Source of the DNA: Nymphaea colorata
Taxonomy: Eukaryota; Streptophyta; Magnoliopsida; Nymphaeales; Nymphaeaceae
Direction of reading: 5' to 3'
Length of the DNA stretch: 64,000 bases
Assembly: GCF_008831285.2 (NCBI RefSeq)
Contig: NC_045140.1
Location: 25,376,131 to 25,440,130 of the forward strand
Below are positions 37,276 through 50,296 of the stretch, one piece after another (the stretch's first letter is position 1; every line of letters begins with the position of its first letter). The translations under genes and the position numbers were made by a program. Under the pieces are notes generated by a model. It did no database searches and was not told the DNA's origin. It saw only the letters and a program-made list of their open reading frames with translations.

Positions 37276-40200
37276 GCAAACACCCTTTTGAGTTTATGAT
37301 TATTAATAATAGGCACGTCCAGCCTTGTATTTTGAATCAAAAGTTAGGAAGAGATACCCTTAGAGGCCGAAGCTCTTCCCCTCTTTCCCTTGCTCTCTAG
37401 GTATAGGGCTGTTTTGAGATGAAAATGAACTTATGGTTACTCCCTTCAACAAAAAGATACTTGTGTCACCGTTTGCAGTCTAGAAGAAAAACGTCCGTGA
37501 AAATTGAACTGATGAGCAGGTCTTGACCGGCCACCAGCCCAACCAGCTATAGTCAGGGCTATGAATATTGTTACTTCACAAGTGATATCTTGAAGAGTAC
37601 CAAACCAAGCATGCCTATCTTCACCTGAGGTCAAAATTTTGGTAGGTGTGGCTTGATTTGCTAGGTTTTCTTCCGAAGAGCAAGCCCTGCATTCGCAGTT
37701 GATTTCAATCAAACAAAAGGACCCGGTCCCAGATAGGTCGCTTTAGATATCCTTTATTTATATGTCTTTTACTTTCTCAATACATTTAATTCACTTTAAT
37801 ACATGACAGGTGCCCATAGTTGTTTCTAGTCAGATTGTACAAAGTACCTGTCTCCCACATTATCGTAAAATGTCAAAACTAAAACTTTAGTTAACAGTTA
37901 CAAACTATACAACTAATAGATTGATAAGCTTCTGACGCAACATCTCGTTCTCTCTGGTGAAATTTCTCTTTCTATGTATTAGACTGAAAGGAAAAAAATC
38001 TTTAAATACTATGTTATCTTATATGTTATCTTATGCTGTATCAGTTTCAATATGCACAAAAGAGGTCAAAATCCTTCCCCTTTTCCCTTACCCTTATGGT
38101 TCTGGGTTTGGACCATGCTTCATGACTTAGATGGTAACTACACACTTGTTAAGTAGAATAGCGTGCACCCACTGATAGCATTTTAGAGGAGTACCACTTA
38201 AAAGAATCAAACTGACGACCGAACTTTCACCAATCTACACTAGCTGCATTTTACTCCTCATGACAAGAGAGAGGAGAGGGAGAAAAATGATGATATTTTA
38301 CTATAGCTGGGGACGATGATAGTTATGATACGGTAAGCTTGTTGCTTAAGAGATGATATTCGTTTCGCAGCATGCATATAATAATATTCGTATGGTTGCC
38401 ACTGTGAGTATGTCAGCAGATTAATTGTTATGAGCACATGGCCCGAATCCAATTCTGATTGATTGAACTTGGTGAATAAATATAGATCTGGTAAGTAACA
38501 GGGTTACGATTCGGTCATGGTGACAGCTACTTGCATGATGCATCCGGTTATCTGTAAGCACCTGATTTTAACACTATAGCAATTTTATCTCTATAAATCT
38601 GAATCCGGTGACCATTCCGATTGATTCAGCGTCTATTGGTAAACACAAAGCCGGACCCGATCCAGATATTGTATGATCTTTTTTCAGACTTTGCTATCTG
38701 GATTCAATCTTAAGAATTAGTTGGATCATATCCCATATGGAATCGGCTTCGGATACATTCGATCTGTCCCCAAATCCATTTCCAAGCTCCTTCGGCTCCA
38801 TCCATACATTTGGGAAATGCTAAATGAAGTCCCGAAGAGTTTGAGAAACTCCAAATACCTCATTTCTGGTCTTGATGACCATGTCAGAACTGTGCTTAGG
38901 GTTCTTTCCATGAAAAGAAGAGACAGAGAAAGCAAGGCTTCAATTTGATATTTCACACTTGACCACATTTTGATCTTTCCAAGCACATTGACTGGTCCTA
39001 TTGCTTTCTTAGGAAGGGCCTGTCACCAGACATGGTCAACCCAAGTTCCCAAAACTCTCAGATTGGTTAAAAGGGGATTCGCCCAGAAGTCAGGGGTGAA
39101 AAAGTATATCTACCATGATTATATTATTGTTGCTATATGAAAAAGCAGCACAACCAACATGGCAGTCACTATACTTAAATGTGGTGCAGACAATTTTTAA
39201 TACATTTTATGAACACTAGATGTCTCATTAGTTGAAAGCTGCCATCTAATACTATGAGGGCGTTTGAATGCTTCTGATATGAGTTCAGGTTTGTTTAGGA
39301 TCCGTGATTTTGAAGAGATATTGTAGATGTTTTGTTTGAAAGATGCATGGATCACATTCCACCATGAATCGCTAATCCATGGGTCTGACATCAGATAATC
39401 TCCTAGTGGGGATATTACATTTATGATTTAGGAATTTTGAGTGTTTCTCTTCACATCACTGTCAGTGTCGGCCAGCGTTCACCCCTTTCTACTAAAATTA
39501 CAGAGAAATAATCCATCGTTAATAAGAGCTTTGATGATCTGCAGAAAATTGGTCCTCAGAAAACCTTGGAGAAGATGAGTGAGGCCATACGGAGATTGGA
39601 GAGACACAGTCAAGTTGAAGAAGATCGAGAACGTCATACTTAAGGCGCATTTCATCGGCATAGCCTGGTAAAGGTCTGCCTGTTTAATGGCAGAACAGTG
39701 GTTATCCCCAAAAATGCCATTGAAGGCCTAACATGCCACCACCGTCCAGTTCGGCCCATGGCGCACATTTATTTAGTATCTATAAGCAAGGACTATTGAG
39801 GAAAGACCAACAAAACTTCGCAGGAATCTCTGCAATTTTCTGTGAAACGATTAGCCTCTGATACTGGTATAGACAGCGTTGCACCACACCTTTTGAATTG
39901 TTTAGTCGAGTTTACAAGCATTTTCATGCATCATTAAGGAATGTTTCCTTAATTAATCATTCACCGTACCGTCGTGGAATGATGGAAAAATAATACTGTA
40001 AATATTGGAAGAAGCGTTTCATTGAATTATTTATTTCAATGAGGGGAAATAATTGCATTATTTATTAACTCTTGCGACCAACTTTTCAGTGAATAAAGGA
40101 CCAGCTCATGGGTTGCTAACTCCGCCCTAAGCATTGGTTGTGACTTGTGAGCATATCGAAGGAATGTAAAACTGTAAAGGACTTTGCCCTGTTCGATGGT

Positions 40201-42403
40201 GCAGGCTTCAAACACCAGTCGCTTGACCAACGGTTGCTCATCCACCAGCCATGACTTAATGATGATGCTCCAAAGCATCTAAGTTCCAAGTATTAGGATA
40301 TACGTTCCATTCTTTCCATAATCATCGATGGATTTTTGCTGTTGCTCTCATTGTCATTAGTGGCAAGGGAAAATTTTCTCAAAACTAGCAGAACATTAGC
40401 ATGTCTTTGGTTTGCAGAAGCCCTCTGAGAAACTTCTCTTACAGAAAGCTACATCCTGCTTTGACTGATTGTCCATGGTCATAACAAAGCTGTTCTTTTG
40501 CGGGTTCATGGATTATAATTGAGATGCCATACAATCTTCCTTACTTAAAAGCGAAATGAATTGATCATTATCTTCCGAATTATTGATTTGGTAGATTTTG
40601 TTTTCATCCAGAAACCAGACAGATGTATGTATGCCTTTCCAATTTCTTAGCCGTTGAACTAAGGGAAACAGACAACGCTAATGGATTGATTGGAATGTAA
40701 ATCTTCCCTTGTTTGCTATATTAAAAGGAAAAAAAACAACGAAACAACAAAATTGAGATAGGGGTGTCGATATGATGAGCAAACAACAAGTGCATTTGAT
40801 TTGTCTGAAAAGAAGGGAAGAAAAGAAAAAGATCCAACTAATGGTTTGAGTGGGGACAGAAAACAAAGAGAAGAAACAGTAATTGGAAAATGGGAATTCT
40901 GATGGGTAGTTAGGTGTGTCAATTAAGGTAGGCGATTAAAATTGACATGAACGGCATAATACCAAGTAATTAAAGGTCCCCAACATCACATGAATAGCGA
41001 GTGACTGTGATCACATGAGAAGCGAGTGACCACAATCAAGTCATCAAAGGTTCATGATTTTTAGGTGAGAAAGGTAATGGCCAATTACTAGCAATTATGT
41101 TATACTAAATTTAAGCAAGACATGACTTAGCTTACATCATAAAAACAGAAATATTGGACACTAAGTTTCGCTTATCGCATGACGTGGAGAGAGTTTGCCC
41201 CATTTACACTGGCAAGTCAACATATTAGAGCTGCAAGGTCCTAGCTGATAGTTTAGGTTCATAAGAGAGGCATGCATCACTGTGTGCCCCAATTTGCTGG
41301 AGCACCCTGTTTAATTGCCAACCGGCCATGGGAACGAGAGGCTCAATGTGATCTTGGAACTAATTCAAGCTCTGCCAAGCTAAGTCCGCAAGTAATTCGG
41401 ATGTTAAACCAAGCACGTTCAGGCTCCAAGCTTTTTGTTTACTAAGTTTGTAAACATAAGCTACGCCAAGAAGAATTTTACGTGAAAGAAAAACCCATGT
41501 ACCTGTCTCTCTACAAAATGAAGGTAATAGGGGGTGACCCAATATACAGATCATCATTGTCTTCTTCACATGTGGTTCAGACCAAAATTGTAAGAATTAG
41601 TGTCCTACATTCCTCTCATATAATGCAGATGGCGTCCGCTCTAGGATCAAGGGTTTTTTTACCAAGCAACCGCTTGTGCAACATAGGTCCTGCTTATAAG
41701 AGAATCTTTCTGCGTTTGATCCAGTACCGTTGATCTTATCATGCCTCTTTTGACAAAAAGTTGTAATCTCCAAAAGCATGGAATATAATGGAACCACAGC
41801 ATTCAAACAAATGCAATCACATTCACCTTTATATAAACTTTTTGGTGGTAAGGATGAAGCACAGAGCACAAAACCACAGAGGCCTCTCCCCCAACTTTAA
41901 CCCTTTACAGACACAGGAAGCATCCCATGCAAAGCCAATAAAAGGTACAGCAGCAGTATGACAATAACAATAATTAGACTAATAGATTTAACAACCCCTA
42001 TAGACTCCACTCCTTCCCTATCAAACTCCAGTGCAAGAAAGAAATACAATGAAAAATGAATGTTTAGTTAAAAGGTGACGATGAATGACCGACAGAACAC
42101 TGAACCAGAAAAGAGCAGTACCAGCTGGACTATTCACAACAATGCAATGGCCACCTGGGCTCACCCCCTCTACCTTTGGGCGTCAGTCAGCTTTTCTCAA
42201 CTCTTACCGCAGTTTTTTTCTCTTTTCCTCACGTTTTGCTGTCGCCCATCTCTTCTTATGGAGAGATTACTGGTTAAAGCCCCCAAACAGAACACAAAAC
42301 ATTTCGACATTGGAGAAGGATGCTACACTTATCATACAAATAATATGGTTGGAGAATCATTATGATAACAGGAGAAGAAACCAAAGCCCCTTTCGGTAAC
42401 TAA
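37276..42403. other. Gene-free spacer downstream of the cyclin gene
   Basis: About 5.1 kb with no supported gene. Short open frames near 37.5, 38.8, 39.5 and 40.1 kb lack recognisable motifs. The part nearest 42.4 kb should hold the 3' UTR of the minus-strand cyclin gene. Confidence 0.4.
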
Positions 42404-43816
42404 TTAGTCAGGTCTCTTCTCATCCGAGACGCAGGATCCATGGCTATAATCACCTGACAACAGCCTTCTCCTTTTTGCGCATGGGCTAGGATAGATCGAT
42501 GACAAGTCTGGAGAAATTGCAAACGTGGGAGTTCTCCATGAGCCAATTTCAAGCCCTTGCATGATATTATAGCAGGAAAATACACCCTCCTGCCGGATGG
42601 ACAAGAGAGAAGAACATGAACATCCATCAAATTTCTTTTCATTCTGATGAAACTGTGAGATGACAATAAGAAAAATCGGTGGTTTTTCAACTCACTGTCT
42701 CTGTGAAGCAAGCCGAGACTGACCCCATTTTTAGATCCATTGCTTTTCTACTAAATTTTTGACCTGATGAAGCTAAGACCGCAGCAGCAGCGATAGTAGA
42801 CGGTCTATGTTCAGTCGTGTTCATTACTAGGGAAAAACGAAGAAAAACAAACAATTTCAGGAAAGATACTCAGAAGGGACAGAACTATAAATTAGATCAT
42901 GAAATACGTATGTCTGATTAAGATGGAGGAATTGGGTTTGATGATTTACCTTCTACAATGCCCAAAATCAAGTCTATGGCTCTGCACATGGAGGTGTCGC
43001 GTTTTGATTTAATGCCAAACTTTGTGATAAAATAATTGAGATAACAAAATGGGGTAACCGAATACAGCCTCCACTCCAATGTATTCAAAACCAAGAGTTC
43101 CATTCTCTGAATGATATCACTGCTAAATCCGTAATCCACTCCTTGGAATTCAGGCAGTGGCGGGATCCTGCATTCTTCCATTTTGGCAGCCAGTGACAAA
43201 CAAGCAATAGACAGCAATTGCATTGCCCAGCCATGCGCCTTCTGCACCCATAGCACCAAGCAAAATTGGTATTAAAAAAAAAAAAATCTACAAATTTTTA
43301 ACTTAACCAAAGACCTCTACCCTTCTCTTTACTCACATCCATTGTTCTTCTGGAGAGAAATCTGTCCATATATGTCACAGAGAGATACGCTGTTTCCGAC
43401 CCAAAATCAAAATAGTCCTTTCTCTGTTCAAGGCACAGAAGCCGCACACCGACATCACAAGACTGAAAAGCTGAATCAAAGGTACCAAGAAAAAACCAAA
43501 GCAAAAAATAAAGAGCGAACAACACGAAACTCAGGAAGCAGAGCAAGAAAAAACCCACTTTTTTAATCCATCTAATGGCCTCCAACCTCGCACATTTCAT
43601 CCAGTTTTCATCATTAATCACCACGCAGTCCTGCGATTTAAGAAAAGTTCCCTCTTTCTCGACCATGAAACCTATGAACTCATCCTCCGTCTCAGAAAAA
43701 TCTACACCTCTCAACAAGAAGGCAACAAACTCGTCGTCGCCATCGCAATCATTCAAGCACGATTCACTCTCCCCACAGAGGAGGATGGACAGTGAAACAG
43801 CATCCGAGTCCCCCAT
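42404..43816 (-). CDS. CYCD5: D-type cyclin, CYCD5-like, five exons
   Basis: Exons in transcript order: 43816-43559, 43423-43337, 43241-42950, 42826-42696, 42589-42404; all introns are GT-AG and 95-135 bp, and the product is about 317 residues. D cyclins partner CDKA and drive G1/S entry by targeting retinoblastoma-related protein. The RBR-binding LxCxE motif is LLCGE at residues 12-16. The cyclin box starts at ARLEAIRWI (about 76-84), continues through TAYLSVTYMDRFLS and holds the invariant lysine in SLAAKMEE (Lys135). The tail ends with the basic cluster AKRRRLL and an acidic end. The opening DSDAVSLSILLCGESES and the words WAMQLLSIACLSLAAKMEE fit CYCD5 best (Arabidopsis CYCD5;1 has FLCHESES and WAMRLLSVACLSLAAKMEE). 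I chose the ATG at 43816 over an in-frame ATG at 43903 because it places LxCxE at the usual distance from the N-terminus. Confidence 0.91.
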
Positions 43817-44600
43817 AACTATACCCAAGTGCCAATACCAACAACGCCGAACGGCCGACTTTTCCCCTTCCGGTGGAGGGGACGATGAGTTTAGGGGCAA
43901 CAATCAATTGGGTACCCCGGGAATTACTGGTAACCAGAGAAGGGCAACTTCACCTCCCTGCCCAAGTCAGGCGCAGGAGCTCCATGTAAACCATGAGAGA
44001 GGCCCTGCAAGAGGGTGTGTGCCTGAACAGTTGGGCATTTCTGTCTCTATTTGTAGGGCGCAATGGCGCGGTCTGCGTGCATGCAGGGACTCTCTCAATT
44101 TGGCGAAGGGGATGTGAACTCTGGGGGCATCCCTACAGGCTACCGCGCTCAATGGTAGGGTACCGCACATGTGGGTTTATGTGCTCTGCACTGCTTGTCA
44201 AGCTGTGGGGCAGCCATTAAATGTGAGAATCAGCTTGAACTCTTTCCGGGTCCTTTACATCCAGATCCGTTGTATTATGTTTCTAGTTGATTCCACTCCT
44301 ATTAAATCAGCTCTGTCTGTTCTACATGAACCTAGTGGCAGTTTCTAGATCGGTTTGGGCTCTGAATCATTAGTATATGACCGATTATTAATGTAAATAC
44401 GTATGCGCTTGCTTTCGTGTCATTTTTCACTTGTTCAAGTTCACATTTCTTTCTAAGAGAAAATAGCAGAATGCATTTGCATTTCATCTTAGAATTCTCA
44501 TTTTTTTGCTTCATGCCTCAAACATTGGTTGACAACCATGACCAAGAAGAAGCATGCTGACCCACATGGTGCAGCTACAAAGTCCTAAACCTATACCAAC
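43817..44600 (-). promoter_or_regulatory. Presumed promoter and leader of the CYCD5-like gene
   Basis: The first 300 bases upstream of the start are GC-richer and stay open in the cyclin frame as far as 43903. No E2F-type or core promoter site could be claimed with confidence. Confidence 0.3.
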
Positions 44601-46640
44601 ATGACCTAGCCCCTTGGTTTTCTGCCCTCAAAGTCTAGCAACCAACCCTTCTCTTAGGCCTAGGGAGTTTGGCATAGAGAGGGGCTTGTGTAAGCCAAAT
44701 TTTGTTCCCATGCTCCATGAGGTCTGCACAGCCCATGAGCCGACCAGCCTAATGTTTTGGCCCTACCTACCTATTGCGGTGGACAAGTTTCAGTGCCCTT
44801 TAGAAGGGAAGCTTTGATGTAACAGTGGCAGCCGCGTTTGGATGTCGCACAAGATCCAGAAATTGGTATACAATTTTCTCATCTTTTGGAACAACTCATG
44901 AACAGTTCTATCCCCAAAGTTCCCTTTCTTTCTTTTCTTTTGGTTTTTTTTTTTTTTTTGCTGTAAAGAGATGTGCATAACGCTCAGATGCCACCAAGAC
45001 TTGCAAAGAATGAGAGGTCCAGTAAGTTGTAGACTTAAATAGAGTACATGGATGCCTGTTTGGTGCTGAATCAGGGAGCATGGTACACAAAATCAGTGAA
45101 GTGTCTTGACTGGGAGGTTTCCTTGGTGAAGAGGCTATTCATTAATGGAAGCAGAGGTAGGGTACACTGGTATGGCTGTCAATGAGTCTGTCCATTCCAC
45201 AACAATGTGAGCTGACCACCCTCTGCTTGGGCATGCTACAAAAGCGCTCCTCTTCAGGTCTGTGCTGGTTCCCCTTGCAACCATGGTTGCATCAATGGCC
45301 AGTAAATGAATGCTTTAGCCACAATAGTCAAGGTCAAGAAGGAGTAAACAAACATTTATTGGTTTCTTTTCTTAAAGGGGTTAAATACCACTATTACAGA
45401 CTTGTGGCTCAGATCCCAATATGTGGGTCCTGAACTGGTGGGTTCATTTGGGTCTGGACCTTTGTGAAACAAACCAAGGGAAGTGTTTGTTTAGGTGTGG
45501 AGGATTTATGGGGTTTTGGACAGTCAAACCATATGGAGAGACTGGCAAGTTGTCTTCATTTGGGCCAACTCAACATCACTATTTACTGACGCATCAACTC
45601 AAAGCCACCCTTTTCACTATACCATCTCTCCTTGTTTTCTTTTTAGCCCCTTGCCTTCCATTGAATAATCCAAAGCATCAACTCACCCATTGTTATTTTT
45701 TTCTTTTCCTTTTTTGGTTTGTGTCTTTGGAGCCACAGTATAAAGTTTCACTTAGGATTCAAAATTTGGACCTAATTCTAGGAATGACCTTATGTATTTC
45801 TTTTTGACATAGAGGTAAACTTTTTTCAATACCTAGATATAATAAAAAATGGCAAAAATAAAATCATGAACAATAATGTTAAACATGAATTGAGCGGCCT
45901 CTGTCGGCTAGTTAAAATTCAATATTAGCTCGTTGATATATTTTATATTTGTGTCATTAAAAATTGTTGCAAAAGAAGCGTTCCATTGCTAGAGACTATG
46001 ACTAAGAAATTGGTCGTCACAGATGCATCTTTCGCGACGGTTTTTGCAATCCAAAGTAGAAAAAATAACCATCTAACCACAGAGATAGCTGGATGATATA
46101 GATTTCGTAGATTTTTATCTTTTGAACTCTAATATTTGCAATTATACTCGTTTAATGAAGTAGTCAGTTGGTGTGATCATGATTGATATAAATATCTGTT
46201 CGCAATGCCGAGCAAGAAATTGGAAATGGATCCAAGCATCTGTATCGACGTGATTCGGATTCTTACTAAGCTATGTCCCTCACCTTGTCTACATTTGGAT
46301 CTGGGCCTGGATAATGAGTTAAACAGATCCAGATCCGGTGCGGTGCAGGTCAACTCAGCGTCGCCGCTTTAATATAGCAACCATGGGAAGTTCTTTACGT
46401 TTAGTTTATGTTCCCCACAACATGCAACCCATCTGGAAAGAAGCAAAGGAAATTTTGAACCCATAACACTTTCTTTTCCTTAGTTTATTGGCATGAAGTC
46501 ATGTAAAGAATCTATAAGTTATCAGACAGCAAGTTAGAAAGATAAGGCAAAGTATTTTTGATTAAATTAAAAGGTAAAGAAAGAAACTTTTGCTCTTTAA
46601 GGAAGACACCATCTTCATGGCACTAAAGTAGTTCATAAAG

Positions 46641-46664
46641 CTCTCTCTCTCTCTCTCTCTCTCT
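46641..46664. repeat. (CT)12 microsatellite
   Basis: A perfect run of twelve CT units in gene-free sequence. Confidence 0.9.
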
Positions 46665-47328
46665 TTTGGGGAGTCAAAATTTTTGGTTTTTTAAGAGGAT
46701 GACCCATATTTATGAGTATCTAACCAAGAAGTTTGATGTCTTTTAGCCCACAAGTCATTCTTATCCTGAAGGCTTCTTATAATGCTTCCATGATCCCATT
46801 TGCACAGCTTTATTCACAGGGATGTTGGCCCTTCCCCCTCCTTTTTTAGAGCATAAATTCATGTCGTACTCTTTAAGTTTATAACTCGTGCGATTGCCTA
46901 AAGAACTGAAATTATACAAGGTACACGTATGATGCCCCAAAAGCAGAATTGATAAAAAACTGCATTTAATTCGTCGCTATGGTTTTTCGGATTTTAACTT
47001 GTTATTAATTGAACCGCAATAAATAAAAATCCCAAAGAAAGTAGCTACTTTCTAAGGGTGAGTTTAGTCTGTTATAACAATAATATTTTGGTTTCTTACA
47101 CCTACGTGTTTGTAGGAAAATGCTGGACGCGCATTTATGAAGCAATGGTCGTAAATTTGTTGAATGTTGTTTGAGTCGCCAGCAAGAGATGGTCCACCTG
47201 GCTGGGGAATTAGATTGTTAAACCTTCAAGTGGGACAAGAACAAGACTTCAATTGGTGTCACTTGGCATTACTCGGGAGAGATCTGCCTAACTCCAACTT
47301 TGCCTATATAAATATTTGCCTTTTCTGT

Positions 47329-47348
47329 TATATATATATATATATATT
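47329..47348. repeat. (TA)n microsatellite
   Basis: Alternating TA run of about 20 bases with a short interrupted continuation. Confidence 0.8.
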
Positions 47349-49975
47349 ATATATGCTGACATCCTTGAGATCCACCCAACGACGACCATGAAATGCAATG
47401 CATCGAGTCTAATGCTATGAGAGAGCTAAGAATTTCATCTGATTAAATGTTGAAGAGAAAGAATTTTCAGGACAAAAAAGATTGACAAGATTGTAGAAGT
47501 GATGCTCTAGTTTTCCATGTAAAGGTGCCCACAAACTTATATACATGGTACCAATTGAAAGTCACATTAAAGTGAGTTCAAGTAATAAGAAATCTCTGTC
47601 AAACTTGGCCCACTGGCTCACGTGTTCCGCCACTGGTCAGAAGTGCAGTTAACGGACGTGCCCAAGAATCTATAAATCAACTGCTAGGGCATCATGGCTA
47701 AACCCCTTTTGTAAAGTGAGCAATTTGGCTTGCGATTCGAGTTCACGTACAAAGTACTCACAGTCCCAGTGGAAGGCCGCATGGCCAGCGTGAGTTTAAA
47801 CTTTGTGATATTTTATGTGCTTTTAGAGTTAAAAAGTGGTACGAGCTTTGGTTCCTCATAAGCATGCATGCTCGGTATTATGAAATATTGCTGGTCAAGC
47901 ATCCGTCCGTTAATGGCTTTTGGTGGTCCGTTTCACCAACTTCAAGTTCGTCGATCGACGTGCCAAGTATGTGCTTGTTTTTAGTCTTTTTTGGAACAAA
48001 AATGGGAGGCAGGCCTATGAGTTTTCACTCTCTTCCTCTGATTGTGGACGACCTTCAACTTGAAATTCTTTTTAAGTTTACCAAGTAGACATACTTTCCC
48101 ACCAATGAGGGCACGGTGGTTGTTTTTTCCCGTCACCTTCATTGTAAGGATATCTGACACTTTGATAGTATAAATATCTCAATCCACCGTGTTTCAGTTT
48201 CAGTCTAAAAAAACAAAAAGAAACCAAGACAACTTATCATTTAACAACATCTTTTATAAGTCTTTCAAGATTCTTTACAAGTTTAAGTAGATACCTGATT
48301 ATTCACTCCCCTAAATCACAGACACTCATGCATGTGGAAACCCATGTTCGAGTATTGAACCAACTCTACTAGCACTTTAATTATCTGATTGGCAAATCCC
48401 AACTTTCCCCATCAATTTCTGTTCAAGCTCGATGGCAACCGATAGCTTAACAATTTCCTTTGTAAGTCTCTCAAAGTCTTCATAATCTTACATACGAGAC
48501 TAAACTTTCAAGATATTACACTTTACCATCAGGAAAGGCCGATTAGCTGTTTTTTCTCTTATCACATGGTGAGGAAGGTTTTTGTTTATGTGGTTCTAGC
48601 TTTTGGTGAGTCTTGCTAGATATCCCTTTACGTTCTTTTTGTAATGATCATATAGGATCTATTTTTTTGTTTTACACATTAAATTTTTTGTTGTTAATAA
48701 GGTTGGCAGCTTTTCATAGGTAGCATGTGACGAGTTGGGTGGTACCCAAACACCGACACATATTTATGAAATACCGCGTTTTGGTGTTCTATGAATCTAC
48801 TACAATTTTCGAGAGACTAGTGTTCATGTTGCTAAATGATTAAATATAAAACTGGTAACTAGAATAATATTAAATCTACCATAGATCACCAATAAAATCA
48901 TTATCACAGTTAAAAACAACTCCAATGAATCCGATTAGTTGATGTCTGATCATGCCGGAGTTGGTTCGCCTAGAGTCCGATCCAAGTTGATCCCCAGTGA
49001 GAATATTTGGGCTGTGTTCTCATGATTCTATGCTTTGAAAGCGCTCAAGCCATCAATGGGAAGCATCACGTTTCCAAGGAACACATTATTAACTCGAGAA
49101 TATCTACCAAACCTTCGTGGGAATTGCTAAGCATCGTTGGTACGTGAACAGTGAGCAGTTTCATGAAATTCAATCTTTCTGACTGTTTGTGAACAATAAC
49201 TTTGGATTTCGGGAACTTGGGTCGTGTTTCCACTCTATGCCAAACGTACCTTAGCTGTCAACTGAGCCAATCATACTTCTTTTTAGCTTCAAATGTTCTT
49301 CAAAGTACGCGTTCTGTTGCTGTTCATCTTAAATTAAGATAAACCAATTTCCCCGGGAAGAAAAAAAAAACAAGCGAAGCGGGAAGAAGAATCTGGGGAA
49401 TGCAGGAAAACGACATCCTGCTAGATGAGAGGAGAAAATAAACAAAGGAATTCTTGATTACAAAGGAAGCAACACCCTGAACTCTGTAAAAATTTATAGT
49501 GTCGCTTCAATCATCTCCCTGCCATGCTATTCTGTTCAATTGACAAAAGCGTCAAAGTCAATGATCAACTCATTGCTTTAAATATTATAGATATATTTAT
49601 CCATCCCATGAATGTGAAGTATTTAATAAAAATACTAATGATATGGATGTTATTATTAAAAAAAAAAAACATGAAAACCCAACATTAATAATGCATGACG
49701 AGGCATAATATAACTGATCAGGCAGGAGCTTGTGTAGGAGAAGACACATTGCCCGTTCGATTATTATTGGTAATATTCATTGGATTGTAGATGGAGAGAT
49801 CATGACAATCTAGTTGACGGGTATACCATACTCTACTTAAGTGATACAGCACAAGATTTCAAGGGTAAGGAGAATAGAGGCTTCGATCGGTACTGTTTAC
49901 AGAGCCGTGGGTTATTAACATCCTGCTAAAGAGTTTCATCAAATGAGAAGAAAAGAAAAGAACTAAAGACTTTCA

Positions 49976-50296
49976 ATGGAGAAGAAAAGGAGGAACAAAA
50001 GAGATTCCTCCAGGCCTTTCAAATCTCTAGTTACCATGCTTAAAGCATGTCCAAAAGCAGGGAACTGGAGAAAGCTAGGTTTGGGTCTTTGTGGCTTCTT
50101 TGGAGAGGGCAACTCATCCAAGCCTTTTTTGTCTTATGAAATTGAAGGCACGCCATATTTTACTCCTTGGCTCCATCTGGATGGAAGGGAGCCCAAGAGG
50201 CTGATTCATTTCCTCAAAATCGGACGGCTACCCACATTGAATAATGCCGGGGGAGATAGGGCAAGGCATATGAATGTGTGGCCTAGTGGGGAATAG
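49976..50296 (+). CDS. Doubtful small open frame, 106 residues
   Basis: An ATG-initiated frame starting MEKKRRNKRDSSRPF with a basic first third, then a Gly/Phe-rich middle (LGLCGFFGEGN). It stands alone in a gene-poor stretch, has no recognised domain, signal peptide or TM segment, and its codon use was not tested. It could be a lineage-specific small protein or chance; chance is more likely. Confidence 0.15.
   Translation: MEKKRRNKRDSSRPFKSLVTMLKACPKAGNWRKLGLGLCGFFGEGNSSKPFLSYEIEGTPYFTPWLHLDGREPKRLIHFLKIGRLPTLNNAGGDRARHMNVWPSGE

Larger units (their letters stand above)
44601..49975. other. Gene-poor spacer
   Basis: About 5.4 kb of AT-rich sequence. It carries a (CT)12 microsatellite at 46641-46664, a (TA)n patch at 47329-47348 and several T-runs, but no recognisable gene. 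The frame at 45421-45807 is hydrophobic and low in complexity and is not supported as a gene. Confidence 0.45.

Noticed and set aside
45421-45807. 128-codon plus-strand frame
   Set aside because: Hydrophobic and low in complexity, no domain, no conserved start context and no neighbouring exon signals.
47730-47770. tRNA B-box-like words (for example GATTCGAGTTC) suggesting a tRNA gene
   Set aside because: No matching A box, acceptor stem or cloverleaf could be formed by eye.
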